Assembly (NCBI RefSeq): GCF_017591425.1
Contig: NW_024467106.1
Span: forward strand, 26,030,501-26,094,500
From: Ochotona curzoniae
Taxonomy: Eukaryota; Chordata; Mammalia; Lagomorpha; Ochotonidae
Direction: 5' to 3'
DNA length: 64,000 bases
The position numbers were made by a program, and so were the translations under genes. The stretch's first letter is position 1, and each line of letters opens with the position of its first letter. Under the pieces are notes generated by a model. The model was not told the DNA's origin. It was given only the letters and a program-made list of their open reading frames with translations, and ran no database searches. Positions 12,901-24,265 of this stretch are shown one piece after another.

Positions 12901-13655
12901 CTCTAACTGATAAGCCAAATGCCCACACCCATTAATCTCTATAGATCTGTTATCCCAGGAAGTAGGTCCTCTAACAGTGAACACTGAAAATTCAAAAACT
13001 TTAAAATAGTCATGGAAAGATTTACATCCATCCAAGATAAAGTTAGCAGGACTAGATTTCATGCCTGAAGCTAAACAACACAGGAAAAAAACCAACACAA
13101 AACAAAACACTGGTATTCAAGACATTGGGCAGAAGGTGAACAAAGGCAGTGAACCCTGAGCAATGGGAACAAATAGGTGAGCTATTGTTTACCCTAGTTA
13201 CAGCATGGAGAGGGTTGAGGCAGCAGCACAGGTAAAGGAACCAAATGAACAGTCAAGGGTCTCCATGAGCCAGGTAGGAAGAGCTGAGAAGAACAATAGG
13301 ACAAAGTAACTGGAAATCTTCTGTCAGAGATGTGAGAGGAGAAGCTGCATGGATGATGCCAGGGAGGTGGCCAGAGCGTCCCCAAGCCCTCAGAGCCAAG
13401 GAGCACAAGCAAGGGGGATCCACCTGCAAGCATTACAGCAAAGAGTCACTGGAAAGAGCCCCTGGGTCAGCAGGTAGCAGGCAGAGCACTTAGGTTGCAG
13501 CTGGATAGTAACTCCAGTACAAAAACATTTTGCATTCAGAGACCACAAGTAGCAATGAGAAATCCTCCCTAGTGTGTGGTCTGTTTTTCCTTTTGCTTAT
13601 CTGTTATAGAACACTGAATATTAATTGTGATTTCTTTTATCTTTGGGAAACATTT
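12901..13655. other. Unassigned sequence
   Basis: No recognisable gene. It holds open frames of about 80-107 codons without any known domain. Confidence 0.4.
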
Positions 13656-13659
13656 TTCC

Positions 13660-14035
13660 CCCCAATTTTTATCTATTTGAAAGGCAGAATTACAGAAAGG
13701 GAGGGAGATGGGCAAGGCTTGGGTAAGGGAGGGAGGGAAGAAGAGGGAGGAAGGGGACAGGAAAAAAAGAGAGATCAGTCTTCCACTCATTGCAGCACCC
13801 ACCAAAGGACCACAACAATGGGGTTAGGACCAGTCAAAGCCAGGAGTCTATAAATGTATCTGGGTCTCCCATGTAGGCAGCAGGAGCCCAAATACTTGTA
13901 GCACTCTGATCATCTTGTACTACTTCCTCGGGCATATTGGCAGGAAGTTGGATAGGAAGTGGAGCAGCCAGAACCTAAAAAAAAAAAAAAAAAGGCACTG
14001 GCATCTCAGGCTGCAGCTTAAGCCAGTAGGCTGGT
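13660..14035 (-). repeat. C-SINE, older subfamily, antisense
   Basis: The copy starts with the antisense 3' end (ATTTGAAAGGCAGAATTACAG) and then a long purine-rich block of GGGAGGGA and GAGAGA type. After this come CAAAGCCAGGAGTCTATAAA, CTGGGTCTCCCATG, GCAGGAAGTTGGATAGGAAG, TGGAGCAGCCAGAACC, an internal A run at about 13,977-13,994, and GGCACTGGCATCTCAGGC. The internal poly-A next to the B-box equivalent is unusual and could be a slippage expansion. The overlapping open frames encode only low-complexity E/K/R/G residues. Confidence 0.85.
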
Positions 14036-14844
14036 CTCAGAACACCTCCTAACCATTATGGTGAGTCTTTGGGCCATTCAGGGTGTGTTTTACTTGATGT
14101 GGACAGCCTCCTACAACAATATGTTATGCCATGATCGCTGGCCAAGATCATGCAAAGGCATCTCTGACTTTAAAATGTATTCAGTTTTAACTTCCTAGAA
14201 GTTACTCAAAGTCAGGTTTAAGATAAAAATATCTAGAATTAAAAGATAAACTAGAGTTAATTTTCTTTATGATGTCAAATTTTAATTGGTGATAAGGGTG
14301 TTGGGGGTAAGAAATGGAATAAAATTGTAAGGAAAAGCTGAGTTGAGAGAGTTTTCTCTTTCTATAGCCAGGGAGAGCCATAATGGCCACAGGTGGTTCA
14401 GCCCTGTCACATGCTATATCTGCTTTATTTTCTTTGGTGGTACTGGGCACTTGTCCCCATTCTAAGTCATTTCTAAGATCAATAGGTAATCTCCAATCAA
14501 CACCACAGTTTTCTTTTAATTTCCCAAAGCTTGGAAAAACCTAACCACTTTTCAAAATAAATAAAACATTAAGTAAATGAACAAAACCAATGAAATTGTG
14601 GGTATTACATGTGTCTCACCCATAGGCGGTGTCAGGCTCCCATTATCTGAAACTGTGTGCATTCCTGCATATTGGTCTAAGAAATAATCGGCCCATTTTT
14701 TAGATCTGTCATTGTTATTTTCAATGGGAAAGTTGTGCTGCTTTCCTAGTTTAGGTTTCTGTATTGTACACTATCCTCATATTCTTTCAAGGAGTTCAAT
14801 ACATAAAAAAAAAAAACACCAAGATTTTCTTTTCCAATTCTTTT
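14036..14844. other. Unassigned sequence
   Basis: No recognisable gene or repeat. An A run lies at 14,806-14,817. Confidence 0.4.
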
Positions 14845-14960
14845 CTGGACTCAGCACTGCTCTGTAAGGTCAGGAGTTTATCTTGCTTAGTCTATAACCT
14901 TAGTACCTTACACAGTACTCAGCAAAGAGTATTTACACAACAAATGTTGACGTGACTAAT
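14845..14960 (+). repeat. L2 LINE 3' end fragment
   Basis: The segment runs CTGTAAGGTCAGGAGTTTAT, CAGTACTCAGCAAAGAG, then TTTACACAACAAATGTTGACG. These correspond to the 3' end of L2: 'gtaagctccatgagggcagggact...cagtgcctggcacatagtaggc...caataaatatttgttgaatga'. Divergence is high. Confidence 0.55.
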
Positions 14961-15759
14961 ATTTAATTCCAAACTTGCCCTCAGTCAGTTTTTTAGCTCC
15001 TGACTCATTCAGTTATGAGTTTCAAGGTCTTTTGCGTGACCTCAACAATCTGGCCCTGACCCTCTTCTCAGGCCAATCCCTTTTGCTTGACCAGCTAGCC
15101 ATGTCTCAGTATCTCTTGGGCCCAAGAGATGGTAAAAATAGTGTTTGCAAGACCTAAAAATTAAATATCCAAGTCCAAATATCAAGATGTAAAATTGAAA
15201 GGTTATTTTCCTGAATTCCAGTTGTGTGCTTTTGAGTACTGTTGGGAAAGGTGGATCCCTAGGCTAACCGTAACCTAAGTGAAAATCATTACATAGTCCA
15301 ATTCCACCTAAAAGCAAGCCATCTCTGTTAGAGGGTAGTCTTTTTTAAAACAGCAGTGAGTGCAAGAACCTTTGCCTATCATGGAACTTAACCTAAAGTA
15401 GTTAGAGGAAAAGGCAGAGATCACAATAGTTGATAGGAAGTTGAATGCTTCATCCTCTTACAGCCTACCACCCAGACAGCTGCTCAGTCAAAAACACCTA
15501 GTCCCGACAAGCCAGGAACCCCCCTAATTTCCTTTAAAAATGGTTGATATGGTATAAATCTAAATTTTTCACAAGGGAAAAAGCAGAACACAGAGAGGCT
15601 TCCTTGGTTATAAACCAGTGAGTTGCTGTTTGTTTCTGTAAAATCAAAGGTCGGAAGGAAATGAGATTTTGATGCTCAGTTAAACTGAAACATTGGAGGC
15701 ACTGGAGCAAGAACCAGAACCCAGAAAGCATCATGGGGACAGATGGATGGACTGGCAGA

Positions 15760-15760
<1 letters not shown>
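14961..15760. other. Unassigned sequence
   Basis: No gene or recognisable repeat before the CA microsatellite. Confidence 0.4.
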
Positions 15761-15810
<50 letters not shown>

Positions 15811-15822
15811 TCACTCACTCAC
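15761..15822. repeat. Compound microsatellite (AC)n(ACTC)n
   Basis: An uninterrupted AC run of about 23 units (15761-15806) passes directly into about four ACTC units (15804-15822). Because it is pure and long, it is probably length-polymorphic. It creates a meaningless 15-residue Cys/Val repeat in the minus-strand open frame and a His/Thr repeat in the plus frame. Confidence 0.98.
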
Positions 15823-16045
15823 GAGGCTGAAATGTTGGGCAGCCTTCCAGGGAAGGTTGGGCTCTGCATAAAGTCTGGAGAAAAAAATATAGAATATGTT
15901 ATAATTGCTCTAAGTTGGTAAGCAATGAATGTGATTCTGAGAACTTGTTATTTGCATTTTCCTGCAACTGACTCTGCTGGAAAAGTCCACATATAAGAAA
16001 GCACTGCTATTCTTAATTATAAAATTTATAATTGAACTGTTATCT

Positions 16046-16166
16046 AGCAGCAGGCAGTGTGGAATAATGGGGTAAAATGTCACCTATTATACCAGAATCC
16101 TACATATGGGCACTGGTTCTAGTCATGGCTCAATTCAGCTCCCTGTCTGTAAAAGCACAGGTCCAA
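16046..16166 (+). repeat. C-SINE, 5' half (split copy)
   Basis: The SINE 5' half reads AGCAGGCAGTGTGGAATAAT, GGGTAAAATGTCACC, CATATGGGCACTGGTTCTAG and TCAGCTCCCTGTCTG. It stops at AAAAGCACAGGTCCAA, and its continuation resumes at 16677 after an inserted L1 3' end. The two halves together make one near full-length older C-SINE. Confidence 0.8.
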
Positions 16167-16676
16167 CTATCCTAAAATCTGCCAAGATCAGCAAAATTAA
16201 GCTTCAACACTATAAACTGCTAAATACTAAAATGAAAATAGACATGAGACAGCTGAATAGTACCCTATAGCCATTTTAAGGTGTATAGCAGTCAGTTGTG
16301 TATAAACTAAAATTGAAATGTCAATGAAGTAGTCACAGGACGTGGTTAAGAACTTGCATTTTTTAACATATTGGTCACTCAATACCATGTCAATTAACTC
16401 CATAATATTATAAATTGTCATTGATGTTATGTTGTGGCTTTTGGGATGATATTCTGTTTTCAGTCCAGAGATGGTCTCCCCAAGAAACTGCTGAATTTAT
16501 CTGGACAATAAGATGCTGGACTCTATGCATGGTGCATGCTTGCAATGAAGGAATCATGACTGGATTTGAACTGTAATACTGCACAAGGTGGAGGAATCCA
16601 TCACGGGGGGAGGGCATGGGAAGGGGTTGGGGGAATCCCAGAGCCTATGAAACTGTCACCTCCCCCCCCCCCAAAA
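16167..16676 (+). mobile_element. Lagomorph L1 3' end (copy B) inserted inside a C-SINE
   Basis: This block of about 510 bp contains ATTCAGCT-type, TTTTAACATATTGGTCACTC, CATGTCAATTAACTCCATAA and GAGATGGTCTCCCCAAGAAA landmarks. It then has a G-rich tract at 16605-16633, AGAGCCTATGAAACTGTCAC, a C run and a short A tail. It is flanked by AAAAGCACAGGTCCAA (16151-16166) and AAAAGCCCAGGTCCAA (16677-16692), 15 of 16 identical, as expected of a target-site duplication. The same sequence lies inverted at 30015-30465 and in short form at 8104-8227. I identify it as an L1 3' UTR because of the truncation at one end, the duplications and the G-rich tract typical of mammalian L1 3' UTRs. The exact L1 subfamily is unknown. 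Confidence 0.8.
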
Positions 16677-16878
16677 AAAAGCCCAGGTCCAAGGTCCAAG
16701 TTCTGGAGTCACCACATTCATGTAGGAGATTCAGTAAATGTTACTGGCTCCTGGCTGTGGCCTAGCCTAGCCCTAGCCATACTGGACATCTGGGGAGTGA
16801 ATCAGTGCATGGAAGATCTCTGTCTCCTGTCTTGTGTCTGTCTCTTTGCCTTTGAAACAACAAAAAAAAATACATATT
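16677..16878 (+). repeat. C-SINE, 3' half (split copy)
   Basis: The continuation of the copy at 16046-16166 reads GCCCAGGTCCAAGG, CACCACATTCATGTAGGAGA, CTGGCTCCTGGCTGTGGCC, CATCTGGGGAGTGAATCAG and TGCATGGAAGATCTCTGTC. It ends in TTGCCTTTGAAACAACAAAAAAAAAT, the antisense equivalent of which is the usual C-SINE tail. The pieces abut cleanly once the inserted L1 is removed. Confidence 0.85.
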
Positions 16879-19424
16879 GAAAATAAACTCCTATCTGGTT
16901 ATCATAATTCAGATCATAAGACTGAGTACAGTTAAGGCAATGGATTGTTACACTGGGATTTCTCATACCCTTCCAATGAAACATACACATTTATAAGGTT
17001 TAAGGTAAATTGGTACTATGTTGACTATTCTTTAAAAAAAGGCCATATTACGAGTGTCATAATGGCTTGTATTAAACTGTTTTTGCAGACAGGCACTGGG
17101 AAGAAGGTTCTGTTTTTATCTAGCAATTCAATGAGGCTTTTTAAAATACCTATCAGATGTAACACCTTAGATCAGGTTTTGGGTGATGCAAACCTGCATT
17201 ACAGCAGGTATATTAGAACAGAGCAAGAGAGAAACCAGACAAATACAGAACCTATTAAAACAGTGCAGATGGCAATTCATATGAAGGAGATATGGCTTCT
17301 ACAAAAGACAGTCCATTTTGTTTTGTTTTGTTTAAAAATGGCAAGTTAGCGAGACAGCTAAGAGATTTCAAGGCAAAAAAGATTTTAAGGGGCATGAGGA
17401 ATATAATAAGCAGAACTTGGATAAGAGCATTCTATGCTACACCTATGACTTCCATTACATTTAGGAAGGCTTCTCTAGCATGTAACAGTAAATGAACCAG
17501 CATTAGGCAAAGCTAGAATGGAGAAAGAAGCTGTACTGTTGAGTGCCAAATATGAAATCATTTGCTTCATTAACTTTGACTTAGGGAATGCATCAAGATA
17601 GGTGGTGGTGAGTGATCACAGGAGTCAGGAATACTTACTCAGGGCTAAAATCTAGAAGAGGAGTAATTAGAGCTCGGAAAGACTTGGTTTCCATTTATTT
17701 TGTTGTATTTTTGATCTGGCAGGGAGGAGAGACAATAGGAGTACCTGTCTGAATCCAGGCCACTCCCAAGTGACTTAGCAGGTGCATTTGTTAAGTTATG
17801 AAGGTGAGGGGAACTCAAGCCCCTTGCAGAACTCTTGTCTTTAGTTCCTCAGCACTGCCTATAATTTTGTTCTGGTTCTCATCTTCAGAACCACAATAGT
17901 TTTTAATAATCCAAAAGATCAGGGTTACTAATTAACAGTCCAATATCAAGTCCAGAGTGAGGAATTGCTGGAGAAGAGCGGCAATGGCGCATGGACAAAC
18001 ATTTGAAAGAATCTGCACAGGCAAGTCCTTTTGGAGGCAATGGTTCCAGGATATGAGACAGCCCTTGATGGTCTGGCCTGCAGGGACATATGGCACAAGC
18101 AGTTCTGAGCAGCGGGAGGCTTTGATGCTGCTGTTCTGTCAAGCAAGGCTGCTTTTCCAATTTAAATCTAAGTTGCCTGGGAGCCAAGCAGTTTATTTTT
18201 CGGGGGCAGGGGGGTGGAGCCAAGGAGAGACAGACAGACAGGAGAAATTCATGAGCTAAAACGTCATATCTCTGGCTGTCTAGATAATGAATAGCAGGAA
18301 GCCCCTGGACCCTCATGATGGGGTAATTCATTATCATTATCACTCATCAAGAGACAGAAAAAAGACTGAGAGGAACCCCTGTCCACATGGAGTCACACTG
18401 GTTGAGCCACTTTGCCAGCACTGCCATGCTATCAGAACACATACGAGTAGTCCATGAGGCACTGCCTTAGAATTCTGAACAGTTTAAAAATGTTTACTTT
18501 GCTCATTAGTCTTTTGAACATTTATAGTACTTAGCAAGGTTATCACTACAGTTAAGGTTTCACATTTAACATTGTACTACATTTTCATTTTTATTTGGTG
18601 TGGACAAAAGCTCATCATTCCTGCAATATTGCAATGCTCCCCTCTTCTAGTATCTTCTAGTATCATCGTGTAGCCACTTTGTCTTTTATGTATGCCATAG
18701 ATCTTGAATATATATAATTTATTGGATTTATTTATTGTTTTTGTACAGCTCCCAGAAGTAATGGGTGTGAGGTGCATTGCTGTGGAAGGGAAACCCATGC
18801 AGCAAGTTCCCGAGATGAGAGGAAAGCATGCTCAATCCGAGACCAACACAGGAACTGGACATGCCATGAGGTTGGAGAAGAGACAGCCCACAACAGCTTT
18901 AGGACAGCAACTCCAGAGAGTGGGGAGAAATAAACACAGGAGGAGCCGGCTGAAGTCTTCTGTGATCATTAATGCAAGACAAGATGGAAACTTGGGTTCA
19001 GGATAAAACAATAGGCAAGCAACAGCATGCATTGAAAAATTACTCAGAGAATAACTGAGTTACTGAATAAAGTGGGGATGCCAAAATCCTTTTCCTTTTT
19101 TATTTAAATCTTCCAGGCTATACCATGGCATCATTTTTATTTTGTCTGCAACAGCGAAGAATGAGTGATAAACAGCCTTTTGTTGCTGTCCTATCTACTC
19201 ACTTGCAGCCTCTTCTTTAGCTTTCCTCACAAATCCCAATTTTTTTCTCTCTCAGGCTTCAACTGGCCTGCATTAGACACTGCACAGGACAAGCTCTTCT
19301 TGAGCATTGCCTAGGCTAATATATGTATATTTGAAATACCAGGCTTACAGAAAAATACACTGATGTAAACCCATTCCCGACATAAGTTGGGTTCCCTAAA
19401 TGTATATAAATGTCCTTCCAGCTT
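16879..19424. other. Unique non-coding sequence with a candidate transcribed exon
   Basis: No gene is established. The plus-strand stretch 18704-19006 is open and has a splice-acceptor-like upstream edge (see the separate entry). Elsewhere I see no repeat. Confidence 0.4.
18749..19090 (+). other. Speculative terminal exon (acceptor plus polyadenylation signal)
   Basis: A T-rich tract followed by TTTTTGTACAG ends at 18748. The downstream sequence stays open to 19006 and is less AT-rich than the surroundings. An AATAAA hexamer lies at 19067-19072, followed by GTGGGGATG. The frame encodes a basic, low-information peptide (GRNKHRRSRLK) with no recognised domain. This arrangement could be the last exon of a long non-coding or untranslated transcript, but acceptors and AATAAA arise often by chance. 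Confidence 0.15.
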
Positions 19425-19848
19425 TTCACCTTATCTTTCCAACTCCTACATATCCTGTATGGTACATTCAATTTCTACTCCTATTGCAAAGCCTTCTTAG
19501 AAAATGGTATTCCCTTCAGTCATTCATTTGGAACAGTCATGCCTCACTCTACTAATAAGTCAAGGACTCTTATTATCTTGGCCGCTGATTTCATGGCTAG
19601 TCACAGGCAATATTATGCCATCAACGAGAGGGTCTGAAAAGCAACCTCCGAGTTATTTTCAATCTGAGATTTACTTTTTGGTTTTTGCTCCCATTTTGTC
19701 TTGTTTGCTCGAAAGTTCTTATATAACTTTCTATAGACACATGTGTTATCTTTTCATCCTGATTAGAAACGACAGCTATTATCTGATAAGTTATTTTGTG
19801 ACTCACCATCTAGCACAGGGCTTTCAATACTAGTTAAATGAACAACAC
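19425..19848 (+). repeat. L2 LINE fragment
   Basis: CCAACTCCTACATATCCTG, TACTCCTATTGCAAAGCC and TTCTTAGAAAATGGTATTCC resemble the L2 3' stretch 'ctaactcctactcatccttcaag...aaatgtcacctcctc...gaagccttccctga'. At the far end TAGCACAGGGCTTTCAATAC and TTAAATGAACAACA resemble 'cctagcacagtgcctggcac...caataaatgtttgttgaatga'. The middle is poorly conserved. Confidence 0.45.
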
Positions 19849-22189
19849 ATGCTATGTCTTTCTGATTGTTCCAATATCTGTGGAAAACATGGCTGAGGGT
19901 TTGCTCCCTGTCCTGCCATCTCAGTCTCTGTGGTAGAGATCAGTTGGGCATCAGGTGTATAGTCAATAAATGTCAACTACATGAATAGTCATATCTGCCA
20001 AAAACTAATGCAGTAAATCATGAATATTCATATCAGAAAGGAAAACGGTGACAAATAAGTAATCACTGAATTTGGGGTCAGTGATTTCGCCAGGTCCTTT
20101 TGCTGACATTTGAAAAAAAAAAGGCTAAATATTTTCAATATTACTTTTCTCTTTCCCTTAACTGGACTTTTTGGTGGATTTACTTGTTAAAGGTGCCAAA
20201 GGCAAAGAAATTGTGGAGATAGTAAAATGTATAGTATTTTCTCATGAAATAGTCAAAGTAATACTGTGAAATTAATTTACTTGTAATGGGAATTTTGCGT
20301 ATCAGAAAATACTGTATTGAGAGTTTAATCAGGGTGCCCAGGTTCAGAAAACTGGTGGTAGAGCCGAGATTTATCCTTAGAAACCTGCCATTCTCAAATG
20401 GATACTTGATCACCAAACCAATTTCCTCCCTAGAAACATGAAGCAAAGATGTATGTGGTCATCATCCTTTAATAATCACTTTGCACTCTGACACACTAGT
20501 TCTTTTTAATATCCACCATGTAGCTCAGGATTAAAACTACCTGACATAGAGCCCTAAGGTTTTCCTGATTTCAAGAGCACAGCAACCAAAAACTCCCACC
20601 CAAGACAAAGAGGTCTCCCAGACCCCGCTGTCAGATTCATCTCACTCAAACTCCAGATGGCACAAGACAGTAAAAATTTCTCTAAGGATTCAATGCTATT
20701 TTGTCTTCCAAACTGTAGTTAGTTAAGAATATAAATTAGCCCCGAAATGGTAGTTTTGTTGACAGATTATGGGAGAAGTTAATAACTAGGTGAGGGTTCT
20801 CAACATGTCCTTCTTTGTGTCTCTAATTTGTTAGCTTGTAAACTACAGAGAAAAGGCTGGGCAGATGTCACTACAGTGCCATCAGAATGGTGGGATTTCC
20901 TCCCCAGGTGAACATCAACTTGATGACAGACATAAACATATACATCTTTGTATCCAGGTGAAAAAGCACCTGTTCAATTGACTAGGGCATAATTACAGGA
21001 GTATGACAGGTGAGATTCTGGGCCAAGGTCATAACTGGAGTCAGTTACATCAACTAGATTTCTCTAGTAGGAAGAGTAAATTACACAGTGTGTGTGGTGT
21101 TGAGTACGTGGCTGGTATTCTAAAACATTTGTTGAATAAAACCTTGCACGTGGCGCTTGTTCAGTTTTGTACTTTGTCCTTGAGTGTCCAGACACCACTG
21201 ACCATGAAGAAGTGGCCACACAATTTTACTTAAGCTGGGACACCTGATTTCCAGGACACCTAATTTGTTCACATCTGTTTCCAGAAAAGTTTCAAATCTG
21301 AATGAGTGAATTTTACACGATTTTTCTTCCTCACAGAGACACAACCAGGCAGTCAAGCAACAAGAAGCATGCAGGCTACCTGTCATCCAACTGGGCTTTA
21401 CCAGGGAGAAATGCATGCCTGAGGTGGGAGGGGAAATATGGATAATGAAACAAGGAGAGTGAAAAGCCACCAACAAGAAAAACTCAAAAAGCACTTGTGG
21501 GTACTGCTGGAAACCCTTAATTAATCCTATTTTCCACGACACAGAACAATTCCATGCAGAGAAAGTAGAAAAATAACAGTTCAGTGTGCAGAGTTCATGG
21601 ATGGGTTAATGCTTACAAAGTAGCAGGTCACACCTTGAAGACTTTAGGAGCCCCAGAAAATGAAAACCCATAGCAATGATGATACTGAAGTTGGAATGCT
21701 GTCACACTAAGCAATGATTTAATGAGTCCAATTTCCTTTAATTTAAGACACATCATGCTCAGAACTCTAACAGCTCTAAAAAGGGAGGAAGGAACAGCGC
21801 ACATAAGCTATTTGCACAAAATTCAAAAGTTTCTTCCTAGGTCAATAAAGCCAGTCACAAAATCATCTCTTTGCCCTTGGGAAAGCCAGGCACGTTTGTT
21901 GCTGCTTTGTGACTGAGCCAAAATTGTTTCTTTATTCAAAGCCTTTATTCAAGGCTATTATATTAGCGAGCCAGGGTGCCATCCAAGATCCTGCATCAAT
22001 TTTATGTTTGGACAAAGACAAGGCAGATGCTCCTGTCATTTTGAGGGTGGCAAAAAGCACTTCCAGGCTGTGTTTAATCATGCAAATGCACCTGAGTGAA
22101 AAAAGAAATTGCACTTTTCCAAGATTGCTTGCTGGATGCCCAGTACACACTATATATCCTGAAATAACTTCATTCTCTTTTCATTCCAG
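19849..22189. other. Unassigned sequence
   Basis: No gene or clear repeat. An open frame of 140 codons on the minus strand (21120-21542) shows no known domain. Confidence 0.4.
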
Positions 22190-22340
22190 TTCTTTAAGGA
22201 AGATATTATTTATCGTTATTTTACAATCCTAGAAACTGGCTTGGAGAAGTTAAATCACATGTCTCAGATGGCTAGAGTATCAAATATTGAGATTAGAACA
22301 TAAACTAGGTCCACTGGGCTCCAGAGAGCCTTCTATTTTG
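22190..22340 (-). repeat. MIR fragment, antisense
   Basis: TTATTTATCGTTATTTTACA, GAAACTGGCTTGGAGAAG, TTAAATCACATGTCTCAGAT, GGCTAGAGTATCAAA and GATTAGAACATAAACTAGG run in the order of an antisense MIR ('attttacagatgaggaaactgaggc..gaagttaagtaacttgccca..acagctagtaa..ggattcgaaccca'). Confidence 0.6.
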
Positions 22341-22752
22341 ATATGCCGGCTCATCATCCTGTATCATACTTCTTTAGGGCACACAGGCTATCAATGATTT
22401 AGAAGAAAATACTGAAATATTTACCCTATGAACACTGTGAATTAAATTCTACAAATGCTGTAGTCTCAGAATAGGAAGGTATCCCATGAGTCATCTAGGT
22501 TAAGCACCCAATCTTATCATTTCAGAAAAGAGCTTTTACATTCTTTGAAAATGATAATAATCATCCCTGGAGAAACATATTCTTAAAATCTGAAGGGCAG
22601 AATAATCTCTTTACAAAGCAGTCTTTGTAACAAATAGCTTAAATTTTGAAGGCTTCTGTGAGCTAGCTAAAGAGGAGTTCTTTGGTTTGCCTTAAGGAAT
22701 CCTCATTATAAGCATACAAGGCAGACACCATATTTGACAATCCAGTATTACA
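22341..22752. other. Unassigned sequence
   Basis: Nothing recognisable between the MIR and the C-SINE. Confidence 0.4.
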
Positions 22753-22965
22753 TCATGGCCTGTCAAAACAGTGGAGGATGGCCCAAAAGCTTGGGACCCT
22801 GCACCCACGTGGGAGACCTGGAAGAAGCTCCTGGCTCCTAGCTTTGAATCAGCACAGCACCAGCCATTGCCATCACTTGGGGAGTGAATCATCGGATGGA
22901 AGCTCTCCCTGTCTTTCGTATTCTCGATATATCTGACTTTCCAATAAAAATAAATCTTTTTTTTA
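22753..22965 (+). repeat. C-SINE, 5'-truncated, sense
   Basis: The copy begins in the middle of the element (CATGGCCTGTCAAAACAGTG) and continues GAGGATGGCCCAAAAGC, TTGGGACCCTGCACCCACGT, GGGAGACCTGGAAGAAGC, TCACTTGGGGAGTGAATCAT and CTGACTTTCCAATAAAAAT. It ends with a T/A-rich tail (AAATCTTTTTTTT). It lacks the Pol III A and B boxes and is transcriptionally dead by itself. Confidence 0.92.
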
Positions 22966-24109
22966 TTATTAAAGAAAAGGAAATCGAGATTCAGAGCAGT
23001 TGCTTAACTTGTACAAGGTTAAACGATATGCTTTACTGCAAAGGTACAAGTCAGCTTATTAATTTGCTTTTCAAGCTACGTGGAGACAGAGTGAAAAAAT
23101 AAGTGGACCTAGTAAATTCTTATTCTCTGATGTGACAGACAATAGAACCATTGGTTGTGCGTATTGGTGGAGGTCCCTATGCTAAAACCTTTTTTTCCGT
23201 TCCAACCCTTCTTTCCTAGAGTCTGGACTGCTTGGAGTAACTGAGGCACCATATTAACTGCCATGTAGTAACCTTGTACTTTAATACCTGCATTGAAGAA
23301 AACCACTGCTGCAGCTTGGTCCATTTGCAGGCTGCTCAATGATCAGAAAATCATGTTTGTGTTCAGCCTACAATGCAATTCATTTAAGAACCCTCCCACA
23401 CACTTGTTTATCTTGTAGGTTAAATTTAAAAAAACATACTGATACAATGACATTACCAAAGGCAAAGATGTTGAATGTTATTCACTGAAGCATAAGTGAT
23501 CTTGAAGGAAATTGAGAGAAGATTCTTTTTCAAGGGCAATTTTAATAACTGAAGGAGTATGATGCTTTATATCCAGTCACCCATCCACTTACAGACAGCT
23601 TGTCACACTAAAGCAGTTTTAAACATTTAGAACATATTTCAATGGCATTTTTAATACATACAAGAGGTTAGAAGAAATGAAGCATTTTGTTCACATTTGC
23701 ATCTAAACTGAAATTGTCTCCCATACAATGATCTTTGCATAAATATTTATGGAATCCTGATATTAGATTATAAGTCTTTTATACAAGAATTTATCCAATT
23801 TTATATTTTCCATCAAACCTGAGCCGTTATGTGATCTTTGGTCCATTTTAAGCAATCATTTTAATAGCTTCAAAGGTCACATTTATATTCTCATATTTAT
23901 TACACATTTTACATCATGGAATTTATAATCCTTACTTTTGGAAAGAAGTTTGAATATTCAAATTCCATGACAAAATGTATGTCCTACTTGAAGGCTTTCA
24001 TTTTTATCAGAGTAATGCACCAAAGTACTCCAAAAGCACAGAGCAAAAAGTACAAATGGGCATGTTACATCATCAGCCAGGCAGTGTTTTATATGGACAT
24101 CTTCATGTG
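22966..24109. other. Unassigned sequence
   Basis: AT-rich, with no recognisable gene or repeat. Confidence 0.4.
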
Positions 24110-24265
24110 GTCTCCATTACAGCCCTTAGAAGTAGATTACCATCCTAGTTAATTGTGAAAGAAACTAAGGAACAGAAAGTGTAAGTAATCAGTTGAGTAT
24201 CATGAAGCAGCCAAGCAAAAATAGTTCTCAAATCAGATCCTCAGACGCAAGCATACTTGTCTAAT
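24110..24265 (-). repeat. Possible MIR, antisense
   Basis: TCCATTACAGCCCTTAGAAG, GTGAAAGAAACTAAGGAACA, GAAAGTGTAAGTAATCAG and AAATCAGATCCTCAGAC resemble the antisense MIR order but are strongly diverged. Confidence 0.4.

Noticed and set aside
15534..15806. Minus-strand open frame beginning with a Cys-Val repeat
   Set aside because: The repeat is a direct translation of the CA microsatellite.
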